A stretch of DNA of 64,000 bases from Arcticibacterium luteifluviistationis (GCF_003258705.1 NZ_CP029480.1:1550001-1614000); one strand, 5' to 3'. Positions 18,258 through 27,730 are shown, counted from the first letter of the stretch. The notes: generated by a model not told the origin, from the letters alone. A program made the numbers and translations.

Positions 18258-19279
18258 GCCTCTAATGTTAGTTCTTTTAGGAGTTCTATCCAGCTGGCCT
18301 TGTCGTTCAAGCTAGGAACTAACTGAAGGTGTTCTCCGCCATGCTCAATGAATAATTCTTTGAACTCATCGGCCACTTCTATGGTAGTTTCTAGGCAATC
18401 AGCCACAAAAGCAGGAGAGAAGGCTAAAATGTTTTTAACTCCTTTTTCTGCTAATTCTTTAACCACATGGTCTGTGTAAGGTTTAACCCATTCGCTACGG
18501 CCAAGTCTTGATTGGAAAGATAAAGTGTATTCTCCTTCTTTAAGACCCATGGCATCTACCATTAGGCGGGTAGTTTCAAAACATTGAGCCCTATAGCAAA
18601 GCTGATTTTTTGGCGTTATTTTATTACAACATGCTCCTAATTGACAACAATCGCCATCATCATCGCCTTTTAAAACTTGTCTTTCTGGCACACCATGGTA
18701 GCTAAAAAGTACGTGGTCGTATTTTCTTTCCTTTTGGAGTACGGCAGCGTTTTCTACAAAACTGTTGATGAACTTATCTTTATGATAAAAGTTACTAACT
18801 ATTTTTAAGTCAGGAATACTTTGCCAAGTACTTAAAATTCTAGAAACCTCTTCATATACGGAGCCGGTACTAGCTGATGCATACTGCGGAAATAAAGGAA
18901 TTACAATTATTTTTTTGACACCTGCTTTTCTTAGTTCTAGCAAGCCTTTCTCCATAGAAGGATTTTGGTATCTCATACCTAGCTTGACTATGTACTCCTT
19001 TCCAAGAAGTTCTTGGAGCTGTTTTTCGTTGGCTTCGCCGTAAATTTTAAGAGGAGAACCTTCTTCTGTCCACAGTTCTTTATAAATTTTTGCCGACTTA
19101 GGAGAACGGAATGGAGCAATTATGAAATTAATAAGCATCCACCTTTGGATGTAAGGAATGTCAATGACTCTCCCATCCATTAAAAACTCTCTAAGGTATT
19201 TTCTTACGTCGGGTGTACTTGGACTGTCTGGAGTACCAAGGTTAACTAAAAATACACCAGTTTTTGCGTTTTTGCTCAT
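18254..19279 (-). CDS. hemH: Ferrochelatase with a cysteine-rich internal segment
   Basis: Inserts Fe2+ into protoporphyrin IX (or coproporphyrin) as a late step of haem synthesis. Motifs: VNLGTPDSP at the N-terminus, catalytic His195 in FSYHGVPERQ, and the catalytic Glu in DCLETTIEVADE near the C-terminus. Between the His and the Q-C motif is a Cys-rich segment with Cys211, 212, 217, 218, 228 and 233 (GDCCQLGACCNK ... QLCYRAQC). That density fits a [2Fe-2S] cluster held inside the chain, as reported for some microbial ferrochelatases. Length of 341 is normal. The gene follows the 19280-20005 gene with no gap. Confidence 0.95.
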   Translation of the reverse strand: MSKNAKTGVFLVNLGTPDSPSTPDVRKYLREFLMDGRVIDIPYIQRWMLINFIIAPFRSPKSAKIYKELWTEEGSPLKIYGEANEKQLQELLGKEYIVKLGMRYQNPSMEKGLLELRKAGVKKIIVIPLFPQYASASTGSVYEEVSRILSTWQSIPDLKIVSNFYHKDKFINSFVENAAVLQKERKYDHVLFSYHGVPERQVLKGDDDGDCCQLGACCNKITPKNQLCYRAQCFETTRLMVDAMGLKEGEYTLSFQSRLGRSEWVKPYTDHVVKELAEKGVKNILAFSPAFVADCLETTIEVADEFKELFIEHGGEHLQLVPSLNDKASWIELLKELTLEA

Positions 19280-20005
19280 TTACTTAATAAAGCTAGGTCT
19301 TTTAAATTCAGTATAAACAGATGTTTTCAAATACTTGAAAACATGAATGTCAGTGATTTTATTATTACCTCTGTCGCCGGATAATTTAACGTTACCGTAG
19401 GTCTTATAATCTAACCAAGGCGTAGAGAAACGTGGCTGAGCGTCAGAAGTACTAGGGAAATAGTCCCATTGAGAGACTAAACTTGTTTTCTCGTCAATGT
19501 ACACAAGATACTTATTTTGAGGCGTTACGCCCACCTCATTAAATGTCATTTGTAAAACATCGCAATTAGCTCCAGATTCTGACTTCATCTTACCCACATA
19601 AGTAAGGGTAACTCCAGGGTCGTCTAATTTGAAAGGCATTACTAACCAATATGAGTCATTAACCCATTGTTCGTATGCTTGATTCAGATATTTGTCAAGA
19701 GAGTCTTGTTGGGTGTATTCCACGCCATTTTTTAACACTCTGCCGGTCTTAGTTTCTGTATTATATAGAAAGACAGTGTTTTCTTTTCTATGGTCAATTC
19801 TTACATCACCCGTATTCTTATTCCATGTCAAAGTTCTGGCATTGAAGAAATTCCAAGAGATGTTATTAATCTCATCAAATGCCTTTTGCCCGCCCATAGC
19901 ATTTTCTGTTTTTTCAATAAGTCCTTTAATCTTAGCGTCATCTGACTGGGCATAGATTACCGAGCATGTTAATAGTGCTCCTAGCAGAAGTATATGTTTC
20001 TTCAT
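19280..20005 (-). CDS. Secreted LolA-like protein (DUF6503-like), unknown substrate
   Basis: Signal peptide with cleavage near VIYAQ (residue 20), then a 220-residue beta-rich domain. The pattern MGGQKAFDEINNISWNFFN, VRIDHRKENTVFLYN, LVMPFKLDDPGVTLTYVG and LVYIDEKTSLVSQWDYF recalls the half-barrel of lipoprotein carriers (LolA type), common as unassigned Bacteroidota proteins. A bound lipid-like ligand is conceivable but only inferred. The stop codon abuts the hemH start, so the two are co-translated or at least co-transcribed; a connection to haem or its precursors is possible but not shown by sequence. Confidence 0.7.
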   Translation of the reverse strand: MKKHILLLGALLTCSVIYAQSDDAKIKGLIEKTENAMGGQKAFDEINNISWNFFNARTLTWNKNTGDVRIDHRKENTVFLYNTETKTGRVLKNGVEYTQQDSLDKYLNQAYEQWVNDSYWLVMPFKLDDPGVTLTYVGKMKSESGANCDVLQMTFNEVGVTPQNKYLVYIDEKTSLVSQWDYFPSTSDAQPRFSTPWLDYKTYGNVKLSGDRGNNKITDIHVFKYLKTSVYTEFKRPSFIK

Positions 20006-20114
20006 ATTATCAATTCAGCTTACCGAATAATAAATTTTGTAAAAATATTTATAAGTAGTTGACATTCAGGTTTACTTTTGAATACCATGTGTCACTTAGA
20101 AACCAACTGGAATT

Positions 20115-20258
20115 ATGGAAACCAAAAATAAACAGAAATCCAAAGACAACGTTAATGAGTCATTCATAAATATTCATGACTGTTTAAAGCTTATAGGAAT
20201 GAAAGAGGTAACTGCTAATGTTTACGCTCTTCCATCCCGAAAGAAAAAGGAACTTTAA
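20115..20258 (+). CDS. Possible 47-residue basic small protein
   Basis: A short ORF in the gap between two minus-strand genes: ATG at 20115, 47 codons, TAA at 20256-20258. The product is highly basic at both ends (about 13 Lys/Arg) with a central IHDCLKLIGMKEVTANVYA. Its stop overlaps that of purF by four bases, the same interlock seen at four certain gene pairs here, which gives it slight support. No promoter or family is recognised. It may equally be an intergenic chance ORF. Confidence 0.35.
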   Translation: METKNKQKSKDNVNESFINIHDCLKLIGMKEVTANVYALPSRKKKEL

Positions 20259-22147
20259 TAAGCTCTTACTTCTTTGCCTTCCATAAAGTTGATATAGGCT
20301 TTGTTCACTACCTTATTACCACCTTTTGTAGGGTAATTTCCTGTGAAATACCAATCGCCTAAGTTTTTAGGGCATGCAATGTTTAGATTTTCCACAGTTT
20401 GATAAACTATAGCTAACTCTGCTTCTAGTCCTGCAGGTTTAAGAATTTCGGCAATTTTGTCAGAAACCTCAGCATATTCGAATGTGTCAAATAATCTCTT
20501 GACAAAATTCTGTTTATGCCCTTTCTTATTGGCGAAACTTCTTCTAGCTTCTTCTAAAACCTCTTCTTTCATATAGTCGAGGCCTTTTTCTTTGAGTAAG
20601 GCAAGCATGGCTCTAAAAGCTACAAATTCACGCACCTTGCTCATGTCTATTCCGTAACAGTCAGGGTACCTGATTTGCGGAGCAGAAGAAACGATTACTA
20701 TCTTCTTAGGACCTAGTTTATCTAAAAGCTTAAGGATAGATTTTTCTAGCGTAGTTCCTCTAACTATAGAGTCATCAATTACCACAATGGTGTCAACTCC
20801 TCTTCTAACTACGCCTTGGGTCATCTCGTAAACTTGAGAAACCATATCACCACGGTCGTTGTCATTGGTAATAAAAGTTCTAAGCTTAACATCCTTAGAA
20901 ACTAATTTTTCAAAACGAGGTTTAAAGTTTAGGATTTTGTCCAGCCTTTCCTCATTGATGTCCCCTTTCATTAACTGCTCTTTTCGCCAAGAGGTTAAGT
21001 GATTATCCAAACCTTCCATTAGCCCATAAAAGGAGGCCTCAGCGGAATTTGGAATGTAAGAGAAGACCGTGTTTTCTAAATCATGCTCAATTTCTTTAAG
21101 TACCTGAGGCACCAAAAGCTTACCGAGTGTTTTTCTTTCTTGATATATTTCATCATCAGCACCACGAGAGAAATAGATTCTCTCAAAACTACATGCTTTT
21201 CTTTCTACCGCAGGTACAATATTATATTCACCATACTCACCGTATTTGTCAATAATGACGGCGTTACCTGGCTGTATCTCTTTAATATCTTCAAATTTAG
21301 CTCCAAAAGCCGCCTTTAAAGGAGGTCTTTCTGATGTTACTACTACCACTTCATCATCTGCCCAGTAATAGGCAGGTCTGATTCCGGCAGGGTCACGTAC
21401 TACAAAAGAAGATCCGTAACCTGTTACACCAGCTAAGGCATAACCACCGTCAAAATCACGACAAGCTCTATGAAGAACTCTCTGAAGATCCATGTTGTCT
21501 TCAATGATGTCGGATAGGGCAGGATTGTCGTAAATTCCTTTGAAACGTTCAAAAACTCTTTGGTTTTCTTCGTCTAAGAAATGACCGATTTTTTCCATCA
21601 CCGTTACAGTGTCACCCATGTCTTTAGGGTGCTGACCTAGCTTTACCAGCTTTCTGAAAAGCTCTTCGGCATTGGTCATGTTAAAGTTACCTGCACAAAC
21701 TAAGTTTCTGCTTCGCCAGTTGCTTTGTCTAAGCATCGGATGGCAACTTTCAATTTCGTTTTTCCCGTGAGTACCGTATCTCAGGTGACCAAGCCAAACT
21801 TCTCCAGTAAAGGCGAGGTTTTCTTGAAGCCAATCGGCGTCTTTAAACTTGTCGGGATTGTTTTTAAGTACATCTCTGTACTTAGCATTGATTTTGCCAA
21901 AAATATCAACAATTGGCCTATTCATGACAGACCTATATCTAGAGATATAGCGGTGTCCTGCAGGAACGTTGACTTTGACATTGGCCACTCCAGCCCCATC
22001 TTGCCCTCTGTTGGATTGCTTCTCCATCAGGACATATAACTTATTTATGGGGTAAAGTGGTGAGCCATATTTCTCGATGTAATAATCAAGTGGCTTGCGA
22101 AGGCGAATGAGGGCAATGCCGCATTCATGTTTTATAGCTTCACTCAT
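20255..22147 (-). CDS. purF: Amidophosphoribosyltransferase, long Bacteroidota form
   Basis: First committed step of purine synthesis: glutamine plus PRPP gives 5-phosphoribosylamine. The N-terminal glutamine amidotransferase domain begins with KHECGIALIRL; Cys9 is the expected nucleophile after removal of a short propeptide. SNRGQDGAGV, GHLRYGTHG and the CAGNFNMTNAEE loop are conserved. The C-terminal PRPP domain has VVIDDSIVRGTTLEKSILK. At 630 residues it is about 120 longer than E. coli PurF, with extra segments between and after the domains, as is usual for Bacteroidota homologues. Confidence 0.9.
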   Translation of the reverse strand: MSEAIKHECGIALIRLRKPLDYYIEKYGSPLYPINKLYVLMEKQSNRGQDGAGVANVKVNVPAGHRYISRYRSVMNRPIVDIFGKINAKYRDVLKNNPDKFKDADWLQENLAFTGEVWLGHLRYGTHGKNEIESCHPMLRQSNWRSRNLVCAGNFNMTNAEELFRKLVKLGQHPKDMGDTVTVMEKIGHFLDEENQRVFERFKGIYDNPALSDIIEDNMDLQRVLHRACRDFDGGYALAGVTGYGSSFVVRDPAGIRPAYYWADDEVVVVTSERPPLKAAFGAKFEDIKEIQPGNAVIIDKYGEYGEYNIVPAVERKACSFERIYFSRGADDEIYQERKTLGKLLVPQVLKEIEHDLENTVFSYIPNSAEASFYGLMEGLDNHLTSWRKEQLMKGDINEERLDKILNFKPRFEKLVSKDVKLRTFITNDNDRGDMVSQVYEMTQGVVRRGVDTIVVIDDSIVRGTTLEKSILKLLDKLGPKKIVIVSSAPQIRYPDCYGIDMSKVREFVAFRAMLALLKEKGLDYMKEEVLEEARRSFANKKGHKQNFVKRLFDTFEYAEVSDKIAEILKPAGLEAELAIVYQTVENLNIACPKNLGDWYFTGNYPTKGGNKVVNKAYINFMEGKEVRAY

Positions 22148-22507
22148 ACTAAAAAATCTGTGACGTTTTGTAAGAAATAACTATCTACGATTTATAAAGT
22201 GCAAAGGTGGAGAATAATGCTACAGACTGCAAACCATTCTAAAATTAATAGGTGCTTTTAGCCGAATAGTACCAAAATTGCAAAGCAGGGTTTCAATCGA
22301 TAAATCAACCCAATTCATTTAAACTAACCATTTAAATTTTGACTTTGTTCCACTATGTATCTTGGTCTGCCTTATATTTTGAAATCAAAAATTATGAAAC
22401 ACCTTATTTAGGCACTTTGAATGGTTGGAATCAGGATTACCTTTTGAACTGATGGTTTTATAAAAAAGTAAAAGTTAAATTTGCGGGCAATTAAATTCAA
22501 GAATTGA
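22148..22507. other. 360-base divergent intergenic region
   Basis: Between divergent purF and the glycan cluster. AT-rich, no ORF of note. It should contain both promoters; the only element I can point to is TAAATTTG at 22476-22483. Confidence 0.5.
22476..22483 (+). promoter_or_regulatory. Putative -7 element of the glycan cluster
   Basis: TAAATTTG matches TAnnTTTG and lies 25 bases before the ATG of the first glycosyltransferase. No convincing -33 element was found. Confidence 0.4.
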
Positions 22508-23218
22508 ATGGGATTAAATATTCAGCCAGAATTATCAATTATTATACTTTGCTATCGTTCAGAATCTTCCATTCTGAATTTTGCTAGAACTACTAGAGAT
22601 TTAGCAAAAAGTTTAACTGATAGTTATGAAATAGTGTTGGTAGGTAACTATTTTGAGGATTCTGGGGACAAAACAAGATTCTTTATATCAGAGCTGGAAA
22701 AAGAAGATTCCCATTTCAGAGGGATTTGTAAGCCAAAAGAAGGTATGATGGGCTGGGATATGCGTGAGGGTTTAAAGTTTGCCGAGGGTAAATACCTTTG
22801 CGTAATAGATGGCGATGGGCAATTTCCTATTGAAAGTATATCTTCTTGTTTTAATGAAATTAAAAATGGGGAATACGGTCTTGTGAAAACATACAGAGTT
22901 AAAAGAGGAGATGGTATTTATAGACGCATAATTTCCAAGGTTTATAATTCCTTGTTTTCTGTTTTGTTTCCTAATGTTCGTGCTCAAGATATCAATTCTA
23001 AGCCCAAAATAATGACCAAGGAATGTTATGAGTCGTTAAACTTGACTTCTGATGATTGGTTCATTGATGCGGAAATAATGATAAACATTGGCAAATTGGG
23101 TATTCCTACTTTCGAATTCCCGGTAGAGTTTGAAAAACTAGATGGCAGAGAGTCTTTTGTTAAACCACAAGCTATTGTTGAGTTCATTAGGAATTTGATA
23201 AAGCACAGATTTGGTTGA
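22508..23218 (+). CDS. Family 2 glycosyltransferase (DPM1-like)
   Basis: 236 residues, soluble GT-A fold of glycosyltransferase family 2, of the dolichyl/undecaprenyl-phosphate sugar synthase type. LSIIILCYRSESSI is the first nucleotide-binding strand; CVIDGDGQFPIESI holds the D-x-D metal site. SDDWFIDAEIMINIGKLG corresponds to the acceptor-side motif with the conserved D and E. It has no C-terminal membrane segments, so it acts at the cytoplasmic face of the membrane. It opens a tight five-gene cluster (4-base gap to the next ORF). Sugar and acceptor cannot be told. Confidence 0.85.
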   Translation: MGLNIQPELSIIILCYRSESSILNFARTTRDLAKSLTDSYEIVLVGNYFEDSGDKTRFFISELEKEDSHFRGICKPKEGMMGWDMREGLKFAEGKYLCVIDGDGQFPIESISSCFNEIKNGEYGLVKTYRVKRGDGIYRRIISKVYNSLFSVLFPNVRAQDINSKPKIMTKECYESLNLTSDDWFIDAEIMINIGKLGIPTFEFPVEFEKLDGRESFVKPQAIVEFIRNLIKHRFG

Positions 23219-23222
23219 TCAT

Positions 23223-24095
23223 ATGAAAACCAAAGTGCTGATTACAGGTTTGAGTTCTACCCTAATGAGTGCCTTTGCTCATCAAATTGACAGGGATAAG
23301 TATGAGGTTATTGGACTTTCCAGAAAAAAAGAAGGCTTAGATAAAGCTTTTTCTTGGATAAATGGTGATTTGAACGATTTGGCAAATATGCCAAAATTAC
23401 TTTCCGAGATAAATATCTTAGTTCATGCAGCAGCTTTGACACATGTTTGGGATGAAAAAGAATATTATCGAGTTAACTTAGTAGAAACTGAAAAGTTAAT
23501 TAATGCGGCTGTTTCTGCCGGCGTTAAAAAAGTAGTTTACGTTAGTTCTAGAACGGCAGGGTTAAATTCGGGGGGGTATGGGAAATCCAAACTTTTAGCT
23601 GAAGATTTGGTGAAGAAATCTTGCAAAGAATGGTTGATATTTAGGCCTTCAGAAGTTTTTGGAGGTTCAAAAAACGAAGGCATAGAAAAGTTAATATTTG
23701 ACGCTATTAATAAAAAAGTGATATTTTTCCCTGCAGGTGGTGAGAAAATGTATCCTGTAGACTTAGAAGATGTCTCTAGCGTGATGTATTTACAAGCTTT
23801 TGTTGAAAACAAAACAAATGAAATAGTCACCATAAACGGTGCCGAGGGTTATACTTACAGCGACTTGATAAGAAAAGTAGCTAAAAAAACGGGCACAAAG
23901 AAAATCTTGTTACCTATCCCGAAGATGGTCATGTTTATGATAAGAGATGTGGTGAAGGCTTTAGGCTTAAAGATAGGAATGGTGCCAGACCAAGTAGATA
24001 GATTTTATTCGAAAAAAGAAACCCAAGAAATTGCTTATAGCTTTAAACCTTTTGGCCTTTATATAGACGAGCTTATTAACGGCAATTTGAAATAA
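23223..24095 (+). CDS. NAD-dependent epimerase/dehydratase (extended SDR)
   Basis: Nucleotide-sugar or related SDR enzyme. The Rossmann loop is KVLITGLSSTLMSAF, which replaces the usual GxxGxxG by GLSSTLMS and so departs from the canonical motif. The catalytic Tyr-Lys pair is GGYGKSKLLAEDL, after the active-site Ser in YVSSRTAG. The ATG at 23223 is preferred over the TTG at 23211, which overlaps the previous gene. The product, 290 residues, probably supplies a modified sugar or reduces a polyprenyl intermediate for the neighbouring glycosyltransferases. Confidence 0.85.
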   Translation: MKTKVLITGLSSTLMSAFAHQIDRDKYEVIGLSRKKEGLDKAFSWINGDLNDLANMPKLLSEINILVHAAALTHVWDEKEYYRVNLVETEKLINAAVSAGVKKVVYVSSRTAGLNSGGYGKSKLLAEDLVKKSCKEWLIFRPSEVFGGSKNEGIEKLIFDAINKKVIFFPAGGEKMYPVDLEDVSSVMYLQAFVENKTNEIVTINGAEGYTYSDLIRKVAKKTGTKKILLPIPKMVMFMIRDVVKALGLKIGMVPDQVDRFYSKKETQEIAYSFKPFGLYIDELINGNLK

Positions 24096-24107
24096 GAAAC
24101 CGACCTT

Positions 24108-25592
24108 ATGCGTATTCCAATTTCCATTTTAAAAGTACTTACTGTCTGTTATATCTCTTTCGCTCTTTTTCCATTCTTTCTTGGGTGGACGGAACTGAAG
24201 TTTGGTATTCCACTCTGTGTTTTGCTTTTATATGGCATTTTTAATTATTCAAAATCGTTAGATTTTAACATTAAAGAATACTTTTCAGTAAAATCAATTC
24301 TCTTAGCGGCATTAGTGATTTTCATTTGGGTTGCATTTTCGGGTGCAGGCGGTATGGGCTATCAATACTCTGACATCTTTAAAAGCAATACTTTGGTTTT
24401 GGAATTAACTCAAAAACCTTGGCCATTGGAATATGAGGTGGATGGAGAAAGAATGTTCCTTAGCCACTATTTAGGATATTATTTGCCTGGCCCTGCTTTA
24501 GTTGGTTTTCTAGGATATAAGGTTGTGCAGCTCTTCCATTTTTTTTATACGCTATTAGGTATTTCACTGGGAATGTTTTGGCTAGGACGATTTACTAAGC
24601 AAAACTTATCAAGTTTTGCTTTATTCTTTATTCTTTTTGGTGGCATTTCTACCTTCGCTCTTTTTTCTAAATATGGCTTAGAGGCTTTTCCTCAGCTTTG
24701 GGACAGGGTAATTAATCATGGTTATTTGTTTTGGTTAAATAGTAAGGAAGTAATTCCACTTAATTATATGGCTATTAATGACATGCTTTACTGGACGCCA
24801 CAGCATGTAATTCCTAGTTTGTTTGGTATTGGGCTTTTATTGAATGATACTTTTATTGACAAAGACATTCGATTTACTCCTTTCACTATTTCCCTCTTGG
24901 CTATTTGGTCTCCGTTGGTCTTAGTCGGAATTCTTCCTTTCTTCTTGTTCTCCTTATTTTATATGAGATTTAAAGGAATTTGGAATTTCACAAACCTCTT
25001 TATAGCTCCAGTAATCTTTGGAGTGGTAGCTGTTTTCTTATTGGCCATTGAGTCTGGTGAATTGGTTAAGAATTTCATAATAACAGATTTGTCGGAAAAG
25101 GGAATTAGCGTTTTTCAGCAATTATATGTTTATGCTCATTTTCTATTTTTCGAAGTTTTGATTTGGGCTATTCCTATTTATTTGGTTCTGAGAAACCGAT
25201 TTGAAAAAGGAAATAAAAAACTGTTTCTTTTTGCTGTCCTTTTGCTTGTTACTATTCCTCTTTACAGATTTGGTTTATGGAATGACTGGTGTAACAGAGT
25301 TTCCATGCCCGCATTGGTTGTTTTAGCTATTTTCGCATTTAAGGCGTTTAGTGAAGCCAAAAGAGTAAATAAGTGGATTTTGGGAGTTTTATTTGTGCTA
25401 GGTACTCATGCCGCCACCATAGGTATTGTGGGCTCTTTTATAGAGTCGGGGTATAAAATCAACTTTCACCCTCCTGAAGAAAGTCAGGTTTTAAGTCTTC
25501 CTGAAATTTGTGTGGGTTACCCAATAACACAATTTGTTGCCCATGAAGACACCTTCTTTTTCAAGTACTTGGCGAAAAAGCCAAATAAATGA
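24108..25592 (+). CDS. Polytopic membrane protein of the glycan cluster
   Basis: 494 residues with roughly twelve hydrophobic segments and short loops. An extracytoplasmic loop after the second segment carries EYEVDGERMFLSHYLGYYLP. That arrangement, acidic residues in the first large periplasmic loop, is seen in GT-C type integral-membrane glycosyltransferases that use lipid-linked sugars. I do not recognise a named family. Position between two soluble glycosyltransferases supports a role in transferring sugars on the outer face of the inner membrane. Confidence 0.7.
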   Translation: MRIPISILKVLTVCYISFALFPFFLGWTELKFGIPLCVLLLYGIFNYSKSLDFNIKEYFSVKSILLAALVIFIWVAFSGAGGMGYQYSDIFKSNTLVLELTQKPWPLEYEVDGERMFLSHYLGYYLPGPALVGFLGYKVVQLFHFFYTLLGISLGMFWLGRFTKQNLSSFALFFILFGGISTFALFSKYGLEAFPQLWDRVINHGYLFWLNSKEVIPLNYMAINDMLYWTPQHVIPSLFGIGLLLNDTFIDKDIRFTPFTISLLAIWSPLVLVGILPFFLFSLFYMRFKGIWNFTNLFIAPVIFGVVAVFLLAIESGELVKNFIITDLSEKGISVFQQLYVYAHFLFFEVLIWAIPIYLVLRNRFEKGNKKLFLFAVLLLVTIPLYRFGLWNDWCNRVSMPALVVLAIFAFKAFSEAKRVNKWILGVLFVLGTHAATIGIVGSFIESGYKINFHPPEESQVLSLPEICVGYPITQFVAHEDTFFFKYLAKKPNK

Positions 25593-25630
25593 AATATTTT
25601 AGATTTTTGAATTGCCTTTGATAACGATAA

Positions 25631-26572
25631 ATGTCTGAAAACATTACCATTTTAATTCCGGTTTTTAACGACTGGGATGCCCTTTCTAAACTTCTTGAGA
25701 AAATAGAAGAGCAGGCGAATTTGCTTAAAATGCGATTTTCGGTGCAAGTGATGAACGATTGCTCTAGCTTGCCTATGCAGGTGGCTAGTTATCCTAGTTT
25801 GGATATTTCTGTAGTTCATTTATTAAGAAATGTGGGGCATCAAAAGGCCATTGCCGTAGGTTTAGCTCATTTGGCGAATTCAGATGCTAAATCAAATGTG
25901 CTGGTAATGGATGCGGATGGTGAGGATAAACCAAGCGACATTCCGGCCATGATAAAGGCTAGTACCGAAAATCCCTATAAAATAATATTTGCTCATAGAA
26001 GCAAAAGAAGCGAAGGTTTCGTTTTCAGAGTGTCTTATCAGATTTATAAGTTTATCTTCAAATTGCTGACGAGTAAGGTTATAACTTTTGGTAATTTTTC
26101 TATAGTGCCGCACACCATGTTAAAGAAGCTTGCTTTTGTTTCTGAAATATGGAATAATTATCCAGGAGGGGTAATTCGTTCCAAACTGCCTTATACCTCT
26201 ATTCCTTTAGAACGAGGAACAAGATTGGCGGGCGAATCTAAAATGAATTTTGTGTCATTGGTATTACATGGTATGAGCACTATCGCCGTTTTCCTAGATG
26301 TTACAGCGGTAAGAATTATGCTTTTTTCAATTTTCCTGATAGCCTGTTCTTTTTTAGGAATTGCAGTTGTCTTTGAATTGAAATTTGTGGCACAAATGGC
26401 TACGCCAGGTTGGGCTTCTTCTTTAGCCTCTGGTTTTATGATTATAGTACTCCAAGCCTTTTTTATCTCTTTGTTTTTAGTGTTTACAGTGTTGAGTTAT
26501 CGTAGTAATAAGCACTTTATTCCACTTTCAGATTACAAGCCCTTTATAGAAAAAATAGAGAAAATCTCTTAG
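25631..26572 (+). CDS. Family 2 glycosyltransferase with membrane anchor (GtrB/DPM1-like)
   Basis: 313 residues. The N-terminal GT-A domain has ITILIPVFNDWDALSKLLE, VVHLLRNVGHQKAIAVGL and the metal-binding VLVMDADGEDKPSDI. Two transmembrane helices follow at about 225-250 and 265-295, as in GtrB-type enzymes that load a sugar onto undecaprenyl phosphate. This would provide the lipid-linked donor used by the adjacent polytopic proteins. It starts 38 bases after the upstream gene; the next gene starts 6 bases downstream. Confidence 0.87.
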   Translation: MSENITILIPVFNDWDALSKLLEKIEEQANLLKMRFSVQVMNDCSSLPMQVASYPSLDISVVHLLRNVGHQKAIAVGLAHLANSDAKSNVLVMDADGEDKPSDIPAMIKASTENPYKIIFAHRSKRSEGFVFRVSYQIYKFIFKLLTSKVITFGNFSIVPHTMLKKLAFVSEIWNNYPGGVIRSKLPYTSIPLERGTRLAGESKMNFVSLVLHGMSTIAVFLDVTAVRIMLFSIFLIACSFLGIAVVFELKFVAQMATPGWASSLASGFMIIVLQAFFISLFLVFTVLSYRSNKHFIPLSDYKPFIEKIEKIS

Positions 26573-26578
26573 AAAGAT

Positions 26579-27730
26579 ATGTCAATACTTACAGGTTATT
26601 TAGAGAAAATAGAAGCTTGGGTAGCATCATTTGTTTCGGCAGAAAACTGGAGATTTAAGACTGTTTTGCTATGTGCTTTGGTGGTGGTTTTATCTTTCTT
26701 TAATAATATTTCGCCGCTTAAATCTTTTGGAGATTTTTATCAATCCGTATTTGTAGATAAGACCGAGCACTTTCTTTATCAAACAGTAGAAGACCGTGCT
26801 CGGTCGCTCACTTCAAACTTTGATTATGAGCCTTATTCGGGCAAAGAAAGTAGAACCTTCAGGCTAGTAGCACCCATTTTTGTAAGAGTTTTGGGTATTT
26901 CTCATATTAGCATTGTTTTGTATGGTTTGCAGTTGTTCTGTGGCTTATTCTTCTTTTACATGCTTACTGGTTTTATCAATGATTTATTGAAAGATAAATC
27001 GGCTACGCTTTATGCCATGTTAGGCATTGCATCCATTTACTTAGGAGCTTGTTTCTTTATTGACAATGGCGGTTATGGCGATTTGTTTTCTTACTTCTTC
27101 TTATTTCTAGGAATCTATTTTGCTCGAAAACCATATTTGGTGTTTATATTTTTAAGCCTAGCCTTTTGGAACGATGAAAGAGCTTTTGTAGGTAGCGGAA
27201 TAGCCTTTGTTTGGCTTTGGTGGTATCCACAGTTTAAAGCAAACGAGAAGATAAAAATCAAGTTTAACTGGTCTATGGTGGCCGTTATTTTGGCTTGGGG
27301 TGCTTGGGTGGCAGGTCGCTATTATTTGATGAATGTGGTGGGCATGAAACCTACTTATAATCCAGATGGCGAGTTTGCTATCAGAATACAGCAAAGTATA
27401 GACTCTTTAGGCTTTAGGCTCTTATGGCAGTTTGAAGGCTGGTGGTTGTTGTTTCTTTTGGCTGGTGCTATTCTGTGGACTAAAAAAGAATACTTGGCTT
27501 TGGCTCCTATGTTTATAGCAGGTGCGGCTTCTACGCTGTCTGCCATGATAATTTATGATTCTACCAGAAGCGGAACTTTCGCTTTTATTACCATATTTTT
27601 CTGCCTAGCCATTTGTAAAAGATATTTGACCGACAGACAATTACGCTTGATTTTACTTGGAATTGCAATCCTCTGTTTCCTACATCCAATGGCAAATAAA
27701 ACGCATGGGATGGGGTTCTTTTTGATGTAG
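26579..27730 (+). CDS. Polytopic membrane protein, end of glycan cluster
   Basis: 383 residues, eight to ten hydrophobic segments, with a first extracytoplasmic loop rich in charged residues (VEDRARSLTSNFDYEPYSG). Family not recognised; like 24108-25592 it resembles a lipid-sugar-dependent integral glycosyltransferase. The last 19 codons before the stop (LHPMANKTHGMGFFLM at the very end) occur again, about 87% identical in DNA, at 28167-28228, downstream of a different small gene. This gene is therefore the left border of the cassette array described below. Confidence 0.7.
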   Translation: MSILTGYLEKIEAWVASFVSAENWRFKTVLLCALVVVLSFFNNISPLKSFGDFYQSVFVDKTEHFLYQTVEDRARSLTSNFDYEPYSGKESRTFRLVAPIFVRVLGISHISIVLYGLQLFCGLFFFYMLTGFINDLLKDKSATLYAMLGIASIYLGACFFIDNGGYGDLFSYFFLFLGIYFARKPYLVFIFLSLAFWNDERAFVGSGIAFVWLWWYPQFKANEKIKIKFNWSMVAVILAWGAWVAGRYYLMNVVGMKPTYNPDGEFAIRIQQSIDSLGFRLLWQFEGWWLLFLLAGAILWTKKEYLALAPMFIAGAASTLSAMIIYDSTRSGTFAFITIFFCLAICKRYLTDRQLRLILLGIAILCFLHPMANKTHGMGFFLM

